Shown: positions 1-10,555, counted from the first letter of the stretch. The stretch is 64,000 nucleotides of DNA from Vombatus ursinus (GCF_900497805.2 NW_020948739.1:8977420-9041419); one strand, 5' to 3'. Program-made: numbers and translations. The notes: generated from the sequence alone by a model not told the origin.

Positions 1-57
1 TGATAAAAGTATCTGGCACATAGTAGGCACTTAATAAATGTTTATTGGCTGACTAAG
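1..57 (+). mobile_element. L2-type LINE, 3' end
   Basis: The sequence carries the L2 3' signature 'ctggcacatagtaggcac' followed by 'ttaataaatg' and a short 'ttgg-ctga' tail. The left part lies outside the window. The next 250 bases (58-310) hold nothing I recognise. Confidence 0.8.
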
Positions 58-312
58 AGTAGACATGCTGCACCAGGAATTATGTGAGCTCTTATTCTTT
101 GTGTAGATCTTTCCATGAAAATGTTAGGTCAATGTGTGATAGGTCATCAATGCAACAACAGATATCATCAGTGTACAACATTAAGTCATTTAGGAGAGAA
201 ATGTTAAGTTTGTATCCTTTACCTGTGTCAATGATTATAGGTAATTAACAGGCCAGAGAGAGAGACTATGTAGATCCAGAGAGGAAAGAATGGCTGAAGC
301 CATGATCTAGAA

Positions 313-912
313 CAGAGGTTCCCAAACTTATTTGGCCTACTGCCCCCTTTAAAAAAAAATTACTCAGGGCCCTCCTGGAAACCTACTTTCTTTAATCTTT
401 TAGTGGTTTTTTTTGAAATTTGTGTCATTTCAAAAAATATAAAATATATTGTTTAAAGTGACTCTTCATAAATTCAACAATTTATTGTAAATTTGTGTGT
501 TTTTTTTCTGCATTGAAATTTTGGTGATGCAGTATTGCATCATGTAACCATATAGTATATTATTGTAAACAGGTCGTTGCATGCACATCTTCTTGCCAAT
601 GCATGCTGGACTTCCCAACAAGCCTGCCAACACTTGCTTGTTAAGACCTATTGGTAGACTTAACACTGATGGGTTATAATTTGCATTTTGTGTGTTTATG
701 TTGAAAATAATGTAATCACTGTGAGTAACTCTGTTATACAACAGATGAAACATGTACGAATGATTTTGCAAAATTTTCTTCTCTTCTTTCCTTATGCTTC
801 TACTGCTCCCTTATTTTTATTCATTGCCCCTCAATTGCACCTGATGCTACTACCATCCTCATGCATTGTTCCAGTGTCCCCTAGGGGACGTCTCCCAATT
901 TGGGAACCTCTG
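313..912 (+). mobile_element. Non-autonomous hAT DNA transposon, copy 1
   Basis: A 600-bp element with 14-bp perfect terminal inverted repeats, 'cagaggttcccaaa' at 313 and its reverse complement ending at 912. The TIR resembles the Charlie/hAT consensus. No transposase ORF is left, and no clear 8-bp target duplication is visible (flanks atctagaa and aaagaagg differ). A second copy in opposite orientation lies at about 7458-8863; the two align almost end to end. Confidence 0.85.
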
Positions 913-1320
913 AAAGAAGGGTTATGGCAGCATCATGCTGACTTATAAGAAATCCAGAGAGCCAGGCAGGAGTCATGACAAGCAGGAGTAGCTCTCTAGA
1001 AGAGAAGGAGTCAAGTAAAATCATGAAGGGAACAATACAACCAATTGGTTCATATTATCTCACACAAATTCTCCAGGCAAGAGAGCTTACTTTTATGGGT
1101 CTCATGCTAGCCACATGCTCAGTCCATGGCTATGCTACTGTGGGTCTGGAGAGGAAGCTAGCAACTAAACAGAAAGCATTTCCTACAAGTACTGATGAAT
1201 TATGGCTTTGTATGAAGATAAAGACTTATGCAGACATTCTCCATTTTGTCTTTGTCAAGATGAAACTGTAAGGACTTGGGAAAGGTACACATGAAGGCAA
1301 TATCCCTAATCATTTAATCA
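913..1320. other. Unassigned 0.4-kb stretch
   Basis: No repeat family or gene is recognised. A 98-codon ORF at 975-1271 has no visible domain and no splice or codon evidence, so I do not call it a gene. Confidence 0.5.
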
Positions 1321-1331
1321 TTTCACAAACA

Positions 1332-1417
1332 CATGCTCTGGTTTTTGAGAGAAACTGGGCAACTTTTTTTGAAGTGATGGAATTATTTGCCCAGTCTTTC
1401 TCAAAAACTAGAGCATG
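1332..1417. repeat. 86-base imperfect hairpin
   Basis: Arms 1332-1362 and 1387-1417 (31 bases each) are reverse complements with three mismatches, around a 24-base loop. Weak pairing continues for some bases outside. Size and shape fit a pre-miRNA-like foldback or a tiny palindromic MITE; the sequence alone does not decide. Confidence 0.8.
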
Positions 1418-1469
1418 CATTTGAGATATGGCTAGCTAGTTAGCTGTGGCTATGGTACAAAATATAATA

Positions 1470-1635
1470 ATACATGTGAAGCACTTCACAAATAATTAAG
1501 TGCTATACAAGGACAAGGATTGGACCTGTGATTTCAGTGGGAAAGTAAAGTCTTAGAAGTTTGCCTAGAAATGTGCTGAAATGACTTGCCCAGGATCACA
1601 AGCCATTATGAGTTAGAGTGGGAGTTGAACAACAA
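1470..1635 (-). mobile_element. MIR/THER SINE with long tail
   Basis: Contains 'gacttgcccaggatcaca' (MIR core, reverse) preceded by 'ggacctgtgatttcagtgg', which is the long-tail segment typical of marsupial and monotreme MIRs. Confidence 0.7.
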
Positions 1636-1659
1636 GAATAGTGATGACAAGCATTTAAA

Positions 1660-1912
1660 AAAAAATCTCTTTAAAGTTTGTAACATGCTTTACATATAAT
1701 CTCATCTGATTTTCACAATACCTCTGTGATGTAGCTGCTATCATTCCCATTTTTACAGATGAGGAAGGTAATGAGGTGAAAATGAGGAAACTGAGCCTGA
1801 AAGAGGTTAAGTCACTTGCCCAGGGGTCATATTGCTAGTGACTGAGGTAGAATTTAAACTTGGGTCTTCCTTACCCCAAGTCCAGTACTCTATCTACTGT
1901 GAATCTTAGCTC
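1660..1912 (-). mobile_element. MIR SINE
   Basis: Reverse MIR: 'ttttacagatgaggaa', then 'gttaagtcacttgcccag', then 'ccagtactctatctactg'. It carries the L2-type tail at its left end. Confidence 0.85.
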
Positions 1913-2079
1913 CTACTGAGAGAATCCTGTTTCTTTTCTTTCATTGACTACTAACATGTTTATATTCATCTGGTTGCCACATTCGATGTGAGGTCTCCAC
2001 TTGGAGGCCAGCTTTGATACAGTGCCTTTCACAATGCTATATTATTATTGTTGTGGTATTATTTGCATTGTTATTATTG

Positions 2080-2290
2080 TTATTATTATTATTGCCTGTT
2101 GAGGTAATCCATTCCAGTCTCTGATAGTTTTAACTATTTGGAAGTTTTTTCCTTATAGCAAGTCAAAATCTGCCTTTCTATAACTGCCATCCAGAATAAA
2201 TCGAATCCCTTTTCTACACAGAGCTTTTCAAATATTTGACCTCAACTGTTATAATTTCCCTAACCTTTTTAGGAAAAGGGGGTTCTTAAA
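2080..2290 (-). mobile_element. L3/CR1 LINE, 3' region
   Basis: Reverse of the L3/CR1 3' region: 'gaggtaatccattccagtct', 'ggaagttttttccttata', 'aaatctgcctttctataact'. A short ATT microsatellite (about 2041-2095) precedes it. Confidence 0.7.
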
Positions 2291-2384
2291 AAAGAAGAAA
2301 ACAACAGACACCTCCCAACAAAGACTCATACCCCTTTACCACATACCTGCCAAGAAAACCATTTAGTGATTGTTAATACAAAGG

Positions 2385-2940
2385 AGAGATGTGTCCTGAT
2401 TGGCTCTTAAAGCTATTTCCAGCCTACTTTTCCATGCTTATTGAGTATTACTTTTCCTTCACACACTATACATTTCAGCCAACCTGGCTTACCTTCTGTT
2501 CCCTTCAAACAACATTCTATCTCCAATATCTTTATCTTTGTATTGGCCATCCCCCATCCTTACCTCCATTTCATGGATTCCAGGGTTTTCTTCAAGGCAC
2601 TTTCTTCAAGGTGCCAACTCCTATGAGAAGCCTTTTCTAATCCCATCTCTCCCCAGAAATTACTTTATGTACACTTTTGTATATATGCTATATTAATTTT
2701 CTGTGTGTTTTTGTTTTCCCCCAATAGAATGTAAACGTGAGAGGAAGAACTCTTCCTTCCTCCTTCCATCTGTTCCTTCCTTCTTCTCTTCCTCCCTTCT
2801 TTTTCCTTCCTTCCTTCCTTCTTTCCTTCCTTCCTTCCTTCCTTCCTTCCTTCCTTCCTTCCTTCCTTCNNNNNNNNNNTCTTTCTTTCTTTCTTTCTAT
2901 CTCCACACCCAGTATAGCGTTTGACACATATTAGGATCAT
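2385..2940 (+). mobile_element. L2 LINE, 3' half, split by a microsatellite
   Basis: ORF2 C-terminal and 3'UTR of L2: 'aactcctatgagaagcctt', 'tactttatgtacacttttgt', 'caatagaatgtaaacgtgag'. The L2 end resumes at about 2905 ('tagcgtttgacacatatta') after a large TTCC expansion. Confidence 0.75.
2755..2898. repeat. (TTCC)n/(CTTT)n microsatellite with assembly gap
   Basis: Pure tetranucleotide run inside the L2, broken by ten N at 2870-2879. The true length is unknown. The Lys/Arg/Glu- and Pro/Ser-rich ORFs over it are translation of the repeat. Confidence 0.95.
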
Positions 2941-3095
2941 AGGCAATAGAATCAGATTTGGAAGGTACCTCAGAGATCATCCAGTCCAACCTCCATTTTA
3001 CAGATGAAGAAACTAAGGCCTAGGGAGATTGATTTGTCAAAGGTCAAAAAGGTAATAAGCATCAGAGCACTTAATAAATGCTTGCTTCTTCTTCT
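2935..3095 (-). mobile_element. MIR/THER SINE, partial
   Basis: 'cagagatcatccagtccaac', 'ttttacagatgaagaaac' and 'gatttgtcaaaggtcaaa' mark a reverse THER/MIR. An L2-like 'cttaataaatgcttg' follows at about 3070. Confidence 0.75.
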
Positions 3096-3159
3096 TTTAA
3101 TTATTAAAGTGTAGTAGGATTGTCAAAAACAGAAGAAGAATATGGCTGAAGTTACATGC

Positions 3160-3612
3160 CACACATTTTTTTAACTTTTAATTTTTTAAATTTCCATATT
3201 CGTCATGCCGTGAAAGAAAGCACAGACCAAAAAAATTATAAAACAAGAAAAAAAGTAAAAAAAAAAAAGGATTTTTTGATCTGCATTTAGACTCCATCAG
3301 TTCCTTTTGTGGAGACAGACAGCATTTATTTTTTATCAAAAGTCCTTCAAAATTGTCTTAGATCATTGTATTGCTGAGAATAGCCAAGTCATTCATAGCT
3401 GATGATCATACAACATTGCTTTTACTGGGTACAATGTTCTCTGGCTCACTTCACTTTGTATCAGTTCATGTAAGTCTTTCCAGGTTTTCATGAAACCATT
3501 CTGCTCATCATTTCTTACAGCACAACAGCATTCCACCACAATCATATCCCACAGCTTGTTCAGACATTTCCCAATTGATGGGTATCCTCTCAATGTCCAA
3601 TTCCATGCCATA
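3160..3612 (-). mobile_element. L1, 5'-truncated 3' end
   Basis: Reverse of the marsupial L1 ORF2 C-terminus and 3'UTR. The minus strand encodes a degenerate form of the L1 pattern '[15 protein letters not shown]' near 3540-3610. T-rich sequence at the left is the poly(A) side. Confidence 0.85.
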
Positions 3613-3641
3613 CATTTTAGTGGGTAAAATCAGCTCAATTT

Positions 3642-4045
3642 CATCAATTAATCAATCAATAAGCACTTATTAGGTACTAGGAATAGAAAGAAAGGCAAAA
3701 AGTCCCTAACTTCAAAGAACTTACATTCTAACAGAAGAGGCAACATGTAAATAAATAAGTACATACAGAGTAGATTGAAGATAACCTTAGAGAGAAAGGC
3801 TCTTGACTCTGGGGAACTAGGAAAGGCCTGCAGCAGAAGATAGGATTTGAACTGAGTCTTGAAGGAAGCAAGGAGGGAGAGCATTTCAGGTATGGAGGAC
3901 AGTCAGTGCAAAGAAAGATGGAATTTAATGTGTAAGGAATGGCAAGTAAAGGGAATGCTGGATCATAAATTTCTTGGAAGTAAGTAGAGTGTTAAGACTA
4001 TAAAAGGGGGTAGGTTTAGGGAGTTTCAAATGTCAAAGGATTTTG
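3642..4045 (-). mobile_element. L2 LINE, antisense
   Basis: 'atcaatcaataagcacttat', 'aaagaacttacattctaaca' and 'cttgaaggaagcaaggagg' are reverse L2 3'UTR and ORF2 C-terminal sequence. Confidence 0.8.
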
Positions 4046-5055
4046 TATATATTTTGTTAATTACTTGATGTATATGTATGACATCAAGTTAAATATTTTG
4101 AAAAACACATAAAACAACTCTTATATTGTGAACTCTTCAATGAAATCAAAATATAATATGACTCAAGAAGGGTAAAAACTCTTAATATATGCTAAGGAAA
4201 GACAGATTAAATCTTGAATCTAGAAGTCAAATTTAACCAATGGAAGAAGTCAATACTTACAAATAAAACAATGTAGGAAAAAACTATAGCTCAATAATTA
4301 AGAGATTTACAGGTATCTTGAAATCAAAGGTGAATGTGGGAGGAACAAATTGAAGGCAATTAGTGCCTACACAATGCTGGTCTTAAAGTACACTTCTTAG
4401 AACTGTAAAATAGACCATAACAGATGTGGGAGGTATATTAACAAAGTCTATATTAATGAAACAGAGGGCCCTATGGCAGCTCTTGGAAAATGAATACTTC
4501 CTCACCAGGAAGCAGAAAGTAGAATGAGAGATAATCTTGGAGTACATGCTTTCATGGACTGAGAAATGACAAATCACCTTAGTACCAATACAGACTTCAA
4601 AAGAACAAATGAATTGTCCTGAAACTAGAACATTATCATAGATTGGATTCCACAATCACCTGAATCCATCACTGATCCACCAAAACTTAAGGGTGATACA
4701 TTGAACAGAAATCACCATACCAAATACTCATAATCTCCAGTCTGTACAGAGCAAAGGCTTTCAAAATATAGAGAACTAGTAGAAGAAATCAAAATTAAAT
4801 GAGAACATATCTATTTCATCCCTATCATTTCAGCAGCTCCTAGAGTTGTCCTGTGGTTGCTTTCTATAAGCCTACTGGAGATGAACTTGTATGAGAATAC
4901 CTTTATTCAACTATGAAAAGCAGTTATTTTATCCACTCTTTGCAATCATCATTAGAGCATATTTTAAAAAAAAAAATTGTTGCTGGACAATGATTTATCC
5001 CAGGACTATTCCTAACTGAACTCCATTCAATAAAATAAGAAAATATCTTCCTCCC
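4046..5055. other. Unassigned AT-rich 1-kb stretch
   Basis: I recognise no gene or repeat. It may be a very old LINE remnant. A short ORF on the minus strand (4383-4655, 90 codons) shows no domain. Confidence 0.4.
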
Positions 5056-5059
5056 CTAC

Positions 5060-5344
5060 CCCGCAAGTTTTGACCTGTGATTTCCTCAGTATATGGAAAT
5101 CCTTAAGCAAACTCCCTCCACAGATACAGTCTGGCAATGTTGCTTAAGGATGCTGAGGGGTTAGTTGACTTGATAATGCTTATGAAGCTTGTGTGTGTCA
5201 AAAGCAGAACTTGGACCCAACTTTTCCTGACTCCAAGTCTGACTCTTTATGAACTATGTCATACCTCTTGTCAATAATACCATACTTTATAATTTCCAAA
5301 GCACTTTTGCAGATATTATCTCATAGAATTATAAAATCATAGAA
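5060..5344 (-). mobile_element. MIR/THER with long tail plus MIR fragment
   Basis: 'gacctgtgatttcctcagta', then 'aacttggacccaacttttc' and 'ctgactccaagtctgactct' give a reverse long-tail MIR. A second piece ('attatctcatagaattat') lies against the SINE that follows. Confidence 0.65.
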
Positions 5345-5486
5345 GTGGGGCAGCTAGGTGGCACAGTGGATAGAGCACCAGCCCAGGAGTCAGGAAGACC
5401 TGAGTTCAAATCTGGCCTCAGACACTTGATGTTAGCTGTGTGACCCTGGACAAGTCACTTAACCCCAATTGTCTCACAAAAATAAA
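5345..5486 (+). mobile_element. CORE-SINE, short form
   Basis: Starts with 'ggggcagctaggtggcacag', contains the core 'gacctgagttcaaatctgg', ends 'cttaaccccaattgtctca' plus an A-rich tail. Perfect 14-bp TSD 'ataaaatcatagaa' at 5331-5344 and 5487-5500 fixes both ends. Confidence 0.95.
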
Positions 5487-5674
5487 ATAAAATCATAGAA
5501 ATAAATAGTTGAAAAGGACTTCGGAGGTCATTTTCCTCCATGACAGGTTATCCAGTTTTTATATCAAGGGGTCTTTATCTTTTTGGTGGCCTGGATCCCT
5601 CTTGGCAGAATGGAAAAGCCTATAGACTGCCTCTCAGAATATGTTTTGTTGCCTACATTAATAATAGAAGGAAA

Positions 5675-6119
5675 ATAGGATGATTTCAGAAAAACCTGGA
5701 AAGACTTACAGAAACTAATGCGGAGTGAAGTGAGCAGAACCAGGAGAATGTTGTATACAGTAACAGCAACATTGTAAGATGAAGAATTGTGAATGACTTA
5801 GTTTTTCTTAGCAATACAATGATCTAAGGCAATCACAAAGGACTCATGATGAAGCATGCTATCTGCTTCCAGAAAAGAACTGATAGTGTCTGAGAGTGAA
5901 GCATGCTATTTTTCACTTTCTTTTTCATTTTTTTTTTGAGTCTTCTTGTACAAAATGACTAAAATGGGAATGTTTCACATGATTGCACATGTATAATCTA
6001 TATTGGATTGTTTACTGCCTCACAGAAAGAGGGAAGGATAAAATTTGGAACTTAAAACTTAAAAAAGTTTAAAAAATTGTTTTAACATGCAGTTGGGGAA
6101 AAAATAAAACATTATTTAA
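5675..6119 (+). mobile_element. L1, 3'UTR insertion into hAT
   Basis: Marsupial L1 3' end: 'gtgaagtgagcagaaccagg', 'acatgattgcacatgtat', ending 'ggggaaaaaataaaac' and A-rich tail. A 15-bp TSD (aataatagaaggaaa / aatagtagaaggaaa) at 5660-5674 and 6120-6134 shows insertion into the hAT. Confidence 0.9.
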
Positions 6120-6207
6120 AATAGTAGAAGGAAATGCTAAATTGCAGTTAGATGTTGGTAAAAATGAAGGTGTGATTTTTTTTCTTAACCAAGTTCATGG
6201 ATACTTT

Positions 6208-6358
6208 TTTTTTTTTGTGAGGCAATTGGGGTTAAGTGACTTGTCTAGGTTTACACAGCTACTAAGTGTCAAGTGTCTGGTCTGAGACCAGATTTGAACT
6301 TAGATCCTCCTGATTCCAGGGCCAGTACTCTATCCACTGCACCAACTAGCTGCCCCCA
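6208..6358 (-). mobile_element. CORE-SINE, short form, inside hAT
   Basis: Reverse SINE: T-tract, 'aggcaattggggttaagtga', core, 'cactgcaccaactagctgcc'. Approximate 14-bp TSD at 6194-6207 and 6359-6372 (11 of 14 match). Confidence 0.9.
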
Positions 6359-6454
6359 TTCACATATACTTTAAAATCTATCCATGGATCACTTGGTGTA
6401 AATCTCAAGGTCAAGAAACCTTGCTCTACATGAAGATCTATAGTAAGAGATACC

Positions 6455-7035
6455 CAATGGACTGTAGCCCTACTGTAGTTCAGTTGCTGATCTAACCATA
6501 GTAACCTCCTACTCAATAAGCTCCAGTGGTTCCCTATCACCTCTAGGATCAAATATAAAATTCTATTGGACGTTTAAAGCCCTTCATAACCTCTCTCCCC
6601 TCCTTCCCTCCACTGTTCCACTCTTCTTACACCTTACTCCCCACCATTTTGATCCAGTGACAGTGACCTTCTTACTATTCCATGAACAAGACTCCATCTT
6701 TTAGCTCTGGGCATTTTCTCTGGCCTAGAATGCTCTCCCTTCTCATCTCTGTGTCCTAATTTCCCTGACTTCCTTCAAGTCTCAGCTAAAATCCCACCTT
6801 CTATCAGAAACCTTTCCTGATTCCCCCTTAATTCTAGTGCCTTCCCTGTTGATTTTTCCAATTTATGCTGTATATATTGTTTGTACATATTTGTTTACAT
6901 ATTGTCTCCCCTATTAGACTGTGAGTTCCTCACGGGCAGGGACTCTTTGCTTTTCCCGGTGTCCCCAGCACTTAGCACAGTGCCTGACACATAGTAGATG
7001 CTTAATTAAATACATGTTGATTGACTGACAATTCA
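6455..7035 (+). mobile_element. L2 LINE, ORF2 C-terminus and 3' end
   Basis: A long L2 3' copy: 'ctccagtggttccctatcac', 'tagaatgctctcccttctc', 'agactgtgagttcctcacgg', 'gcacagtgcctgacacatag', then a short 'ttgattgactga' tail. The reading frame is broken. Confidence 0.85.
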
Positions 7036-7149
7036 GCGCTCTAGAGCTGAAGAGATTAACCAGCCTCCACCTCCCCCAGGGTCAGGGATTAGAAGCATAC
7101 TTGGGTACACTCAGTTTATTGACTGTTAGTAAGGAGGGACGTGTCCTTT

Positions 7150-7455
7150 AAGTGTAACTTTGTAGCACTAAGATTCAATCAGTACCCTTTGTAAATGTGT
7201 TCCCTAGAACTGAACCCAATGATTCAGGTAATGTCAGATCAAGGCAATACAGTGGGGGGAACTCTCACCTCCCTCATTCTAGATGCTGTGCTTTTTATTG
7301 ACGTAGACTAAGATAGCATACACTTTATGATATTATAATGCAATTGGCTCATATCGTGGTCACCTAAAGCCCCCAGGTCTTTTTCACTTAAACTACAATG
7401 TAAACTATGTCTTCATTATATATGTTTTACTATATTTTGTCTCAATGGCTGATAC
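7150..7455 (-). mobile_element. L3/CR1 LINE, antisense
   Basis: 'ctagaactgaacccaatgat', 'ctcacctccctcattctaga' and 'cacctaaagcccccaggtct' are reverse L3/CR1 ORF2 C-terminal sequence. Confidence 0.75.
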
Positions 7456-7457
7456 TG

Positions 7458-8863
7458 CACCCTAGGGGACGCTAGAACGATGGGGAGTGGGTGTGGCAAT
7501 AGCCTTGTTGCAGTTTCATAATGTGTTGGGGTGGAATCATCTCAAAGAATTCAGACCACCTCTAATCCAAGTATAGGCATTTATCGAGACTGGCGCCTCT
7601 CATGAAGCAGGCTTAGTTCCAAGAGGAACCGGCAACTTTAGTGAAAGCAAGACGAGTTTTTATAGGGTAACGATGCAATTACATAACATAAATTATGAAT
7701 ATTAAAAAGGCAGGAGGGGTTTGTTAAGGGATTAGGGAATAGGGGAGGCATCCCAGCCTTGGTATAACAGTGTATGCGATTTCCCACAATGCAAATAGAA
7801 AAACCCATTTGGGTGGGTATGTGTGTATGATAATGATATTATAATAAGCCTCTCAATGTCATAAGTTCACCTAAGCAGGTGCCTACTTAGAGAATGTTCC
7901 TTCTATTGTTTTGGGGTCTACATCCTGCTTGGGCTATATCCTGGTGGTGTTGCTTTCTGATTGCCTGAGTATTGTGGTCCTGTCTGAGACTAGATGGATG
8001 TGGTTATGGTTGAGTGCATGGACACACGTGCTGTTTTTGTGGGAAATACAAGGAATGGGTCAGGGGGCGGGCAGTGGCTAGCTAGAGGCAGTGGCTGGGA
8101 TCCCATCACATGGACATGCCTGCTGTTTCTGTGAGAAATATGAGTTCATGGACATACCTGTTGTTCTAGTGAGGCATATATGAAGAAGTTAGGATATCGA
8201 GTCGGGGGGATGGTGCAGTGCTAGGTAGGGGCAGCGGGTCTGCAGTTCAGTGGGGTCTATAAAGAAGTTAGAATATTGGGGCTGGAGGTAGCTTTATTAG
8301 GATTACATCAGCCTCAGGTGCAATTGGGGGGTATTGAATAAAAATAAGAGGGTGGTGGAAACATAAGGAAAGAAAAGACAATTTTGAAAAACTGTTAGCA
8401 CATGTTTCATTTGTTGTGTAACAGAGTTAAACTTTTAGTGATTACATTGTTTTTCAAATAAACACACAAAATGCAAGTTATAGACCACCAATCAGTGGTC
8501 AAGTCTGCCAAAAGGTCTTAACAAGCAAGTGTTGGCAGGTCAGCATGTTGTGCATTGTTGGAAGTCCAGCATGCATTGGCAGGAATATGTGCAAGTAATG
8601 ACCTGTTTATAATAAGATACTATATGGTTACACGATGCAATATTGCATCATCAAAATTTCGATGTAGGAAAAACCCCACAAATTTACAATAAATTGTTAA
8701 ATTTAAGATGGGTCATTTCTTTAAAAAAAATTTATATTCTTTTAAACGACACAAATTTTAAAAAAAACAACATTAAAGGGTTAAAGAAAGTAGATTTCCA
8801 GGAGAGCACTGAGTAATTTTTTTTAAAAGGGGGCAGTAGGCCAAACAAATTTGGGAACCTCTG
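7458..8863 (-). mobile_element. hAT DNA transposon, copy 2, split by an LTR
   Basis: Reverse copy of the 313-912 element; its end 'tttgggaacctctg' closes at 8863. Homology at the left begins near the shared 'ccctaggggac' (7460); the outer TIR there is not recognisable. Removing the LTR and one target repeat leaves about 597 bp, close to the 600 bp of copy 1. Confidence 0.85.
7506..8310 (-). mobile_element. Solo LTR, ERV1-like
   Basis: An 805-bp solo LTR with canonical ends (TGTTGC at 7506, ...ATCA at 8310 on the + strand) and a perfect 4-bp target duplication 'gcct' (7502-7505 and 8311-8314), the size expected for class I (gammaretrovirus-like) ERVs. It lies inside hAT copy 2. On the minus strand a TATAAAA box is visible upstream of the R/U5-like end. 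No internal viral sequence remains. Confidence 0.85.
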
Positions 8864-9330
8864 ATCTAATTGTTCTGCTTACTAGCTAGTGGCAAGTACA
8901 AAGTTTTATACATTTTAAAAGTGCTTTGAATTTCCTCTCCACTTGGTAGACTGCAGTTATCTAGGCCTGTAAACATCTAGTGTGATGTGATGTCCCCAGT
9001 TCTATGATGTCATCCTTACTTCTCTCAGACCATTGTTTAATTTAGAAATAAAAGCTTTATTAAAAATAATAAAGGTAAAGTAGCTCTCTCCCCTGCTAGA
9101 AGAGTATCTTTATACCCCAAGTTCCTGGCATAGATCCTGGCATATAGTAGATACTTAATAAATGCGTGTTGCATTACACTGACACACATTTCTCTGTTTC
9201 AATGTGCTTTTCAGACTATTAGCCTTGACTTTAGCATATGCGTTCTTGAATTCATCCTAGGAAACCTTATTATTCATGTTTAAGACCCCTGAAACAACCT
9301 CACCATACAATTCCTCAACTTTCTTAACTC
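8864..9330. other. Mostly unassigned; L2 3' end at 9105-9185
   Basis: 'gatcctggcatatagtagat' with 'acttaataaatg' is an L2 (+) 3' end. The remainder is not assigned. Confidence 0.55.
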
Positions 9331-10160
9331 CTATGATGTGAGGGACTGTCTGATGTTGGCAGCTACCAGGTTGGGCGCTGTGGCAAGGGTAGGGTAAGAT
9401 CTGGGTATTTTGGAAGTCGAGGCAGGGGCTGTGGTAGGCAGAGTCGTGGTGAACTGGGATGGGCTGGATACGGAGAAGCCCTGAGGTAGTGGGCAGTGCT
9501 TTGTGAGATTAGCTGGGTGCAAGGAAGTAGCCGGAGCTTGAGCTCCTGAGGCAAGGGGCGGTGCCACGTGGGAGTGGGACGGCAGAGGACTGAGTTCCCT
9601 TTGCTTGGTCCCCTCCCTATAAGCAACGTCATCCCCAGATGCCTCTTGTGACCTTCCTGACTTCCTGGGTCCCTTTGTGCAGCACTGACCCAGACCCCTC
9701 CTCCCAGTGTCTGAGCCTGACTTCCTAGGTCACGTACTCTTGTCTATGCGTCATTCCCAGATGCCTTCTCCCTGTATCCGGTCCTAGCCTCCTACGTCAC
9801 TCCCTCCCCCTTGGTGTGCTAAACTCAGACAGCCCCTTCTGGTGTCTGACCCTACAATCATTGGCTAGTAATCGGGCTGGGGAGGAGGGTCTAAGTAGGT
9901 ACTTAGAACAAGCGTGGTCAGATCACACACGCGCGCTCTCCTGGCTCCTGCCCTGTTGCTCTGGCCTTGCTGCTTGGGCTTGCTGTGATGGCCTCTGAAT
10001 AAAGCTCTGGTGTTGGCGCCTCCCGATGGCTCGTCTCTGTGTGTTGATCCGGCTGAGAACCAAAGACTCGGGAGTGAGTATGACTCTGGTAGTGTGCTCC
10101 TTATAGAAGGAGTGGGTACCGGCGTACAGCTGGCAGAAGGTCGGCGTGCGGCCAGTATAC
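9331..10160 (+). mobile_element. LTR-like GC-richer block (possible ERV LTR)
   Basis: An isolated block that is richer in GC and CpG than its surroundings. Near its end an AATAAA signal (9998-10003) is followed by a GT-rich, U5-like stretch. The upstream part holds internal direct repeats: 'cgtcatycccagatgcc' at 9627 and 9749, and 'cctgacttcct' about 60 bp apart. I could not fix TG...CA borders or a target duplication, so an alternative such as a CpG-rich promoter or first exon is not excluded. Confidence 0.45.
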
Positions 10161-10229
10161 AATGATCTCTTTCTTCCCTGAAAGTGTCGTGCTCCATCTT
10201 GTTTCTTCTAGTCCATCTTCTTCTCCCTG

Positions 10230-10545
10230 GCTTCACTTACCTACCCATATAGCCTTTACTCTGTGTTTATCCACTTTCATGTTTCCCTGATTGCAACCCA
10301 GGGATTCATTGACCCTTTTAGTTCATCCCATTTATTAAATACTTTAAATTCTGTGTTCTATTCTTTTACTCCACTTCAGCTACATGTGGGCATGGTCCCA
10401 TACTAGATCATTTCATTACCCACAAGTGATATTCTCCTATCTGGATATAACCGCTTATAATTCTACTTCTTCCTGTGCCTCATCTCTCCTAAACTCATTC
10501 TTTATTCTCATTGAAATTTCCAATCCCTCCACCCCCTCAGAACTT
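10230..10545 (+). mobile_element. L2 LINE, ORF2 fragment
   Basis: 'tttcattacccacaagtgat' and 'ctcctaaactcattctttat' resemble the L2 endonuclease-region coding sequence. Highly diverged. Confidence 0.45.
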
Positions 10546-10555
10546 TCTTTTTTTT

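Larger units (their letters stand above)
5565..6423 (+). mobile_element. hAT DNA transposon carrying L1 and SINE insertions
   Basis: Left end 'caaggggtctttatcttttt', right end 'ggtcaagaaaccttg'; the ends are imperfect inverted repeats of a Charlie-like TIR. Without the two insertions the host is about 230 bp. The inner host sequence resumes at 6135-6193 and at 6373. No transposase remains. Confidence 0.7.

Noticed and set aside
2665-2946. Lys/Glu/Arg-rich and Pro/Ser-rich ORFs over a gap
   Set aside because: They translate the TTCC microsatellite and the ten N bases.
4062-4088. Small palindrome 'acttgatgt...acatcaagt'
   Set aside because: Nine-base arms are expected by chance in AT-rich DNA of this length.
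5345-5420. tRNA-like head of CORE-SINEs as possible tRNA genes
   Set aside because: The heads are SINE promoters (A/B-box type) without a tRNA cloverleaf or 3' end, and the same sequence recurs many times in the window.
9865-10236. 123-codon minus-strand ORF, Arg/Ser-rich
   Set aside because: Lies antisense across the LTR-like GC-rich block; GC-rich DNA has few stops by chance.
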